NCBI GenBank assembly: GCA_036001225.1
Contig: DASYUM010000021.1
Location: forward strand, 1 to 34,412
Direction: 5' to 3'
DNA length: 34,412 nt
From: DASYUM01 sp036001225
GTDB taxonomy: Bacteria > Methylomirabilota > Methylomirabilia > Rokubacteriales > DASRDR01
The notes under the pieces: generated by a model
The model's database searches: none
The model's input: only the letters and a program-made list of their open reading frames with translations
Told to the model about the DNA's origin: nothing
Translations under genes and position numbers: made by a program
In this document: positions 29,936-34,412 of the stretch, piece by piece
How positions within the stretch are numbered: position 1 is the first letter of the stretch
Layout of the letters: every line of letters starts with the position of its first letter

Positions 29936-30079
29936 CGGCCTGTCGGGACAACCGCGCGCCGCGTGAAAGCTGAACCGCCCGGCGTTGGGTGGTCCGCTCC
30001 GAGCGGCGGCTGTTGCCGCCGCAAATTCTCCTGGGGGAGGCCTCGGAGGGGGCCGTCGAGGCCCCCTCCGACAATCTAG
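29932..30079 (+). repeat. Dispersed structured repeat, family 1 (copy C)
   Basis: A 148-base element begins CTAGCGGCCTGTCGG and ends ATCTAG. It contains an 8-bp stem (GCGGCGGC 30003-30010 with GCCGCCGC 30015-30022) and a perfect 12-bp tail hairpin (30043-30054 with 30060-30071, loop GTCGA). The CTAG at each edge forms the TAG stop of the flanking convergent genes: the ligase on the left and the HAD gene on the right. Confidence 0.85.
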
Positions 30080-30843
30080 CGGCGACGCCAGCGCCGGGGG
30101 CGGTCGAGTCGGGTCAGCGCATCCGGCAGCTCGCTCAGGGTCGCGATCGTCGCGTGGGGCTTCTGCCGCCCGAACCAGGGTGGCCGGACCGTCGTCAGCT
30201 GGATCACCCGCATCCCGGCGGCCCGAGCTCCTTCCACGTCGAGCACCGGGTCGTCGCCCACGTGCACCGCCTCACCGGGCTCGACGGCCATCGCGCTCAG
30301 CGCCCGCTGGAAGATCGCCGGCTCGGGCTTTCGCACGCCGCACTCGTCGGAGAACGTCAAGTGGGCGAAGTGTCCGAGCAGGCCGTAGTGGCCGAGCACC
30401 TCGCGGAGGACCACGCCCGGTGTGCGCATGGTGTTGGACACCAGGGCGAGCGTGTAGCCGCGCCCGGCCAGCGCGTCCAGGGCCGCGCGGGCGCCGTGGG
30501 CGATCGCCGGCGGCGCGAGCAGCGCCGGCCGCGCGTAAGCGTCGACGAGCTGGCGCAGGGTTTCCGAGGGCAGGCGCGTGGCGAGCTCGGAATCCACGCC
30601 GACCAGGATCACCCGCACGTGCTCCTCGACCGGCAGGTCGCGGTGCTGGAGCCAGAGCTGATTGAGAAAGGCGCCGGAGTCGCGATAGGCGCGCTCCAGC
30701 GCCGGCATCGCGACGGGCACGCCGGCCGCGCCGAGGATCGTGGCGAAGTCGGCCAGCCGGCGCGGCATGTGGCGGTCATCGGTCGCCGGGGGATCGAAGA
30801 GGAGGGTGCCCCAGAGGTCGAAGGTGACCGCGCGGATCGTCAC
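30076..30843 (-). CDS. HAD-IA family hydrolase (motif I DLWGT)
   Basis: A 255-residue HAD hydrolase. Motif I is VTFDLWGTLL, where Trp occupies the position of the usual second Asp, as Tyr does in haloacid dehalogenases (FDxYGT). Motif II is LVSNTMRT, motif III is VRKPEPAIFQ, and motif IV is HVGDDPVLDVEGA, which is the phosphatase-type acidic pair. The mix makes the reaction uncertain: phosphatase-like by motif IV, dehalogenase-like by motif I. The GTG at 30843 begins MTIRAVTFDL, a normal start; longer frames upstream are not homologous. It is about 100 bases downstream of the PilT-cyclase gene and carries an Arg-rich tail before the repeat-borne stop codon. Confidence 0.88.
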   Translation of the reverse strand: MTIRAVTFDLWGTLLFDPPATDDRHMPRRLADFATILGAAGVPVAMPALERAYRDSGAFLNQLWLQHRDLPVEEHVRVILVGVDSELATRLPSETLRQLVDAYARPALLAPPAIAHGARAALDALAGRGYTLALVSNTMRTPGVVLREVLGHYGLLGHFAHLTFSDECGVRKPEPAIFQRALSAMAVEPGEAVHVGDDPVLDVEGARAAGMRVIQLTTVRPPWFGRQKPHATIATLSELPDALTRLDRPRRWRRR

Positions 30844-30892
30844 GGAGCAACGGCCATCGGCCCGCGCTTCACCGGCGGGGCTGAGGCAAGAC

Positions 30893-30935
30893 GGGCCGAG
30901 GCCTGAGGACACCGGGAGGTGACGGTCATCGGCCC
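30893..30935 (-). repeat. Dispersed repeat, family 2 (copy 3, diverged)
   Basis: Read on the minus strand, GGGCCGATGACCGTCACC followed by TCCCGGTGTCCTCAGGCC resembles 12855-12900, sharing the first 15 bases exactly. It lies in the gap between the PilT-cyclase and HAD genes. Confidence 0.45.
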
Positions 30936-30941
30936 CGCGGA

Positions 30942-32606
30942 TCAGAGGCCGACGGCCAGTTCGAAGAGCTGATGCACGCCGTCGAAGCCCTTGAGCGGCA
31001 CGGCGCCCAGCGGCCGCGAGGAGAGGCTGTAGGGAACCAACATCTCCTTCGTCTCCTCCGTCGCCACCACGACGTTCTTCTCCTTGGGGCGGGCCGCTCC
31101 CCACAGGTCGGGCACGCCGATGGCGCCGGCCACCCGGAAGGCCTTGTGGACAGCCTCCCCCACCCGGTTGGAGTGGGGATCGACCCAGGTGCTGCCGTAG
31201 TGGAGTGCGCCCCGGAAGGCCACCTCCATCTCCGAGAGCTCGTTGAACTGGGAGAGGCGAGCGAAGATCGCGCGCACCGCCATCACCGCCCAGTCCACGT
31301 TGGGGAAGGTCATGAGGAACCCGTCGAGGTGCTTCTCCACCGCCCGGGCCCGGAACTCCTTGACGATGCCGGCCAGTTGCTTCTCGATCCGCTCGGTGAA
31401 CTTGCGGAACGTGTCGTCGCCGTGGGAGACGAGGAGGTCGGTCATGCCCACCACCTCCAGAACCAGGATCGCCTCCATTCGGGCGCCGGCCGCCCGGGCC
31501 GCCTGGGCCCCCATCTCCTCCAGCCGCTGCTCCTTGCGGGCCCGGCGGAGGGCGACCTCGAAGTCCATCGGTGAAGTGGCCGCCTGCAGCGCGGTCTGTT
31601 CGCTGATGAGGCCGCGGAGGAAGTAGTCGAGGGCGCACTGGTCGAAGGTGTGCATCCCGTAGATGTCGCGGCCGTAGGCGAGGATACTCGGCAGCCGGGC
31701 GGTGAGGTGCGGCTCCAGGATGGCCCGGAAGACGCTGCCGGTCGCCACCAGCACCTCGGTCACCGGCAAGAGCCCCCGGCCGTCCGCTCGCTCCACCAGC
31801 CGCTGGCCGACCGCGCCCTTGAGAACGTGAGCGAGCTGAGCCCGGATCGAGGCCTCGCGGGCGTACGGGAATGCCGACAGGACGCGGTTGACGGTGTCCA
31901 CGGCGGTGCCGGTGTGGAGGGTGGAGAGGACGAGGTGGCCGGTCTGGGCCAGCATCAGCACCGCCCGGAACGTCTCGGGGTCGCGCATCTCGCCCACCAC
32001 GATGACGTTGGGATCCTGGCGGAGGACGAGTCGGAGGGCGGTGTCGTACGTCGGCACATCGGGCCCGATCTCCCGCTGGGTGATGTAACTGTTGCGGTGT
32101 TCGAGCACGTACTCGATCGGATCCTCGAGGGTGATGATGTGTTCGTTGCGCTCCTGGTTCATCAGGTTGAGCATCGCCGCCAGCGTGGTGGATTTCCCGC
32201 TGCCGGCGGGGCCGGTCACCAGGATCAGACCCCGGCGCTCCATGGCCAGACGGCCGACGACCGACGGCAGGCCGAGCGCCTCCAGGGTCGGTGTCTCCCG
32301 GGCCAGCGCGCGGATGGCGAGGTGCGGTCCCCCCCGGGCCTGGAGGAGGGTGATCCGGTAACGGCCGAGCTCGGGGTAGGCCAGCGGCAAGTTGGCGCCC
32401 CCGCTGTGAGCCAGCCGCGCCCATCGGTCGGAACCCACCAGCCGGCGGCCCAGATCTTCCAGGTCCTCCAGGGCGAGCGGCGGCCACTCCTCGAACGGCC
32501 GGAGCCGCCCATGGATGCGGAGGATCGGCCGCACCGCCGGCCGGAGATGGACGTCCGACGGCTGGTGGACCATCGCCGCATGCAGGAGAGCCTGGAGGTC
32601 AATCAC
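30942..32606 (-). CDS. PilT-type ATPase fused to class III cyclase-like domain
   Basis: A 554-residue protein. Residues 1-345 are a PilT/PilU retraction ATPase: QPSDVHLRPAVRPILRIHG, Walker A TGPAGSGKST with Lys138, the Asp box ITLEDPIEYV, VVGEMRDPETF and STLHTGTAVDTVNR. After a helical linker, residues ~377-554 form a nucleotide cyclase homology domain (ILVLEVVGMTDL, EKHLDGFLMTF, RVGEAVHKAFRVAGA). Its first metal Asp is Glu384 and the second Asp (428) is kept. The usual Asn is His, while the Arg is kept, so it may be a degenerate cyclase or a nucleotide sensor. Normal PilT is ~345 residues. The likely role is pilus retraction under nucleotide control (inference). It lies 9 bases after LivF on the same strand. 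Confidence 0.88.
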   Translation of the reverse strand: MIDLQALLHAAMVHQPSDVHLRPAVRPILRIHGRLRPFEEWPPLALEDLEDLGRRLVGSDRWARLAHSGGANLPLAYPELGRYRITLLQARGGPHLAIRALARETPTLEALGLPSVVGRLAMERRGLILVTGPAGSGKSTTLAAMLNLMNQERNEHIITLEDPIEYVLEHRNSYITQREIGPDVPTYDTALRLVLRQDPNVIVVGEMRDPETFRAVLMLAQTGHLVLSTLHTGTAVDTVNRVLSAFPYAREASIRAQLAHVLKGAVGQRLVERADGRGLLPVTEVLVATGSVFRAILEPHLTARLPSILAYGRDIYGMHTFDQCALDYFLRGLISEQTALQAATSPMDFEVALRRARKEQRLEEMGAQAARAAGARMEAILVLEVVGMTDLLVSHGDDTFRKFTERIEKQLAGIVKEFRARAVEKHLDGFLMTFPNVDWAVMAVRAIFARLSQFNELSEMEVAFRGALHYGSTWVDPHSNRVGEAVHKAFRVAGAIGVPDLWGAARPKEKNVVVATEETKEMLVPYSLSSRPLGAVPLKGFDGVHQLFELAVGL

Positions 32607-32615
32607 GCCTGACGC

Positions 32616-33338
32616 TCAGCCCCCCAGATAGAGGCGCTTGACCTCGGGATCGGCCAGCAGCGCCGGCCCCGGCCCTTCCAGGCGGTTTCGGCCCAGTTCG
32701 AGGACGTAGGCGCGATCGGCGACCGCCAGCGCCTTCACCGCGTTCTGCTCTACGATCATCATGGTCATCCCGCTCGCCTTCAGCTCGGCGATCTTCTCGA
32801 AGATGAGGCCGAGGAACTTCGGCGACAAGCCCAGCGACGGCTCGTCGAGGAGGAGCAGTCGGGGTTGGGTCATGAGGGCCCGACCGATCGCCAGCATCTG
32901 CTGTTCGCCACCGGAGAGCGTCCCGGCCTTCTGCCGCGCCCGTTCCCGCAGCACCGGGAAGAGCCGGTACACGCGCTGGAGGCCTTCGGCGATCCGGCCG
33001 GGATCGGGCTCGATGTAGGCGCCCATCTCGAGAGTCTCCAGTACCGTCATCTGAGGGAACACGAGTCGCCCCTGGGGGACATAGGACAGTCCCCGGCGGA
33101 GCACCTGGTCGGGGCGGAGCCCAGTGATGCGAGCCCCGTTGAAGACGATCTCCCCCCGCTCGGGGTGGAGCAGCCCCACGATGACCTTGAAGGCGGTCGA
33201 TTTGCCGGCGCCATTGGGGCCGATGATCGAGACGACCTCGCCGGGCCACACCGCGAGGCTCACGCCCTGGAGGATCGGAAGGTGCCCGTAGCCGGCGTGG
33301 ATCTCCTGGACGGTGAGGAGGGTCGTCCCGTCCGCCAT
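32616..33338 (-). CDS. livF: Branched-chain amino acid-type ABC transporter ATP-binding protein
   Basis: A 240-residue LivF-type ATPase. Walker A is GPNGAGKST at 40-48, then the family-typical GLSYVPQGRLVFPQMTV, the signature LSGGEQQMLAIGRAL, Walker B LLLLDEPSLGL, and MMIVEQNAVKAL. The length and motifs match LivF, the smaller of two ATPases that power HAAT-family uptake of branched-chain amino acids or other small organic acids. The permeases, LivG and binding protein are not in this window, either because they lie elsewhere or because only this component is here; the upstream gene on this strand is a methyltransferase. The ATG at 33338 begins MADGTTLLTVQEIHAGYG, a normal start. Confidence 0.93.
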   Translation of the reverse strand: MADGTTLLTVQEIHAGYGHLPILQGVSLAVWPGEVVSIIGPNGAGKSTAFKVIVGLLHPERGEIVFNGARITGLRPDQVLRRGLSYVPQGRLVFPQMTVLETLEMGAYIEPDPGRIAEGLQRVYRLFPVLRERARQKAGTLSGGEQQMLAIGRALMTQPRLLLLDEPSLGLSPKFLGLIFEKIAELKASGMTMMIVEQNAVKALAVADRAYVLELGRNRLEGPGPALLADPEVKRLYLGG

Positions 33339-33409
33339 GTCAGTCTTTCTGCTTCGGCGGGCGGCTGGCGCACAAGCCACGTTCGGTGGCCTCGATACGC
33401 ATTTCGAGA

Positions 33410-34054
33410 CTAGTCCTTGTGGCAGACGAAGAGCACGTGCGGGTAGGGCAGAAAGTCGACCATGAGGTGGCGATAGACCCGGAATCCCACCCGCTCGAGG
33501 AGGTCCTGGAGGCGGCCGGCCGGCCAATAGTGGATGACCCCCCGCGGCGTCATCAGGAGATCGAGGGCGTGGGTGAACCAGCGCTTGTAAGCGGGCTGGG
33601 TATCGACGTCCTTGATGACGAGCCGGCCGCCGGAGCCGATCGCCTTGTACAGCTCGCCGAGAAGTGGCTCGACGGTCTCGGCTGGAATGTGGTGGACGAT
33701 GTCGAGCATGTAGGCGGCGGCGTGTTCGCCGGCGGCTCGGTAGGTGCGGGCATCACCGACCGTGTACCCCGCGTTGGCCAGGCCGAGCCGGCGGGCGGCT
33801 TCGGTCGCCATGGCGATACGGCGGGGATTGAGATCGAACCCGCGGAAGTGGGCGGCCGGCCGGAGCTGGGCGTAGTAGAGCGAGAATAGGCCGAAGCCGC
33901 AGCCGATGTCGAGGATGGTCCCCGTCTCCGGCAGGTACTGGCCGATCTCGTCGAGGAAGCGCTGGCGCAGGATGAGAAAGCGCCCCCACGAGTAGGCCCG
34001 AATGACCGGGTCGTCGTAAGCGGCGATCACCTTAGCGATGGCTTCGCGCTGCAC
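33410..34054 (-). CDS. Class I SAM-dependent methyltransferase
   Basis: A 214-residue protein with a Rossmann methyltransferase core. SAM-binding motif I is ILDIGCGFGLFS (residues 47-58), followed by FRGFDLNPRRIAMA with the acidic residue that binds the ribose. YTVGDARTY, MLDIVHHIP and GGRLVIKDVDTQP come next. The C-terminal part (WPAGRLQDLLERVGFRVYRH) is ordinary for the superfamily. The substrate is unknown. The GTG at 34054 is chosen because GGAG lies seven bases upstream; another GTG at 34108 would add 18 residues. The frame remains open far upstream only because of the repeat array at 34.2-34.4 kb. Confidence 0.88.
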   Translation of the reverse strand: MQREAIAKVIAAYDDPVIRAYSWGRFLILRQRFLDEIGQYLPETGTILDIGCGFGLFSLYYAQLRPAAHFRGFDLNPRRIAMATEAARRLGLANAGYTVGDARTYRAAGEHAAAYMLDIVHHIPAETVEPLLGELYKAIGSGGRLVIKDVDTQPAYKRWFTHALDLLMTPRGVIHYWPAGRLQDLLERVGFRVYRHLMVDFLPYPHVLFVCHKD

Positions 34055-34162
34055 TTCGGATCTCCGGTCGCGAAGGGGGGTGCTCTCGCGCTCGAGATAG
34101 CCCGGCACGGGTTCCCGGTGCCGCGTCGAGCGCGGCCCGCGCCACTCCTTCCGGCGGGTGGC

Positions 34163-34283
34163 TCGGAGAGGGACGGCGCCCCCCTCCGACGGATCTAGCG
34201 GCCTGCCGGGATAACCGCGCGCCGCGTGCAGCTGGGCCGCACGGCGGACGGTGGTCCGCTCCGAGCGCCGGCTTTGCCGGCGC
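34163..34283 (+). repeat. Dispersed structured repeat, family 1 (copy D: tail remnant plus head)
   Basis: A tail-type hairpin (TCGGAG at 34163-34168 paired with CTCCGA at 34184-34189, inner GGG/CCC) leads to CTAG at 34195-34198. A new head, CTAGCGGCCTGCCGGGATAA, follows and runs through GGTGGTCCGCTCCGAGCG. An 8-bp stem follows (GCGCCGGC 34265-34272, loop TTT, GCCGGCGC 34276-34283). Two copies appear joined through a shared CTAG. Confidence 0.75.
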
Positions 34284-34412
34284 AACTTTTGGGGTCGCGC
34301 GCCTGGGACGGCGGGGCCCCAGCCCCGCGACGTCCGGCGGCGCAATCTTTGGGGGCGCGCGCCTGGGGCGGCGGGGCCCCAGCCCCGCGACGTACGGCGG
34401 CGCAATCTTTGG
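34280..34412 (+). repeat. 60-bp tandem repeat array, continuing past window end
   Basis: Units starting CGCAA(C/T)(T/C)TTT occur at 34281, 34341 and 34401, exactly 60 bases apart, with only a few differences between the first two units. Each contains a hairpin (GCGGGGC, loop CCCA, GCCCCGC, first at 34311-34328). The array continues the inner GC stem of copy D and reaches the right edge of the window, so its length is unknown. Confidence 0.85.

Noticed and set aside
30844..32487. HAD hydrolase fused to ~550 upstream residues.
   Set aside because: The upstream residues are an alternate frame of the PilT-cyclase gene; the HAD protein starts at the GTG at 30843.
34055..34405. N-terminal extension of the methyltransferase through the repeat array.
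   Set aside because: It consists of repeated Arg/Gly/Pro units encoded by the 60-bp tandem repeats, not conserved protein.
34280..34412. CRISPR array.
   Set aside because: The units are contiguous 60-base near-identical copies with no variable spacers and no cas genes nearby.

Overview
The window comes from a high-GC (roughly 70%) Gram-negative-type soil or subsurface bacterium. The gene mix (LivF-type ABC ATPase, acyl-CoA dehydrogenase and ligase, two DUF1326 proteins, DUF2848, DUF3105, YVTN propeller, YdbH/AsmA-like protein, PilT ATPase, class B PBP1) and the GC-rich intergenic repeats resemble Candidatus Rokubacteria/Methylomirabilota. That placement is inference from gene style; there is no rRNA or marker phylogeny here. 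No tRNA, rRNA, CRISPR array, prophage or transposase gene was seen.

Layout. 1-2.5 kb: the tail of a quinone oxidoreductase, small membrane or secreted proteins, a chimeric glycosyltransferase remnant and a DUF3105 protein. 2.5-7.7 kb: a YVTN propeller, then a rhodanese-adenylate cyclase gene interrupted by one in-frame UGA at a Cys-like active-site position (probable selenocysteine). A divergent membrane protein, a decayed F420-dependent-reductase-like gene, a PdxH-like oxidase and a NYN-LOTUS protein follow. 7.6-12 kb: a lipoprotein sugar dehydrogenase, PBP1b and DoxX. 12-14 kb: a halohydrin dehalogenase recognised by its diagnostic motifs, and a DUF2848 protein. 14-18.3 kb: a minus-strand run of phosphoesterase, inositol-phosphatase-like, two DUF1326, CsbD and two small proteins. 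18.6-25.8 kb: a Rid protein coupled to an SDR, a YdbH-YdbL-HAD operon, an acyl-CoA dehydrogenase, and a response regulator with a small partner. 25.9-30 kb: a plus-strand cassette of secreted amidohydrolase, radical SAM protein and acyl-CoA ligase. 30-34.4 kb: a HAD phosphatase, a PilT ATPase fused to a cyclase-like domain, LivF and a methyltransferase.

The most notable items are the UGA-containing rhodanese-cyclase with a SECIS-like hairpin just downstream, the halohydrin dehalogenase, the PilT-cyclase fusion, and a family of structured repeats (about 2.43, 13.74, 29.93 and 34.2 kb). The repeat hairpins co-vary between copies, and the CTAG ends supply stop codons of the flanking genes. Two genes (near 1.3 and 6.0 kb) look like products of internal deletions that kept their original start sites.
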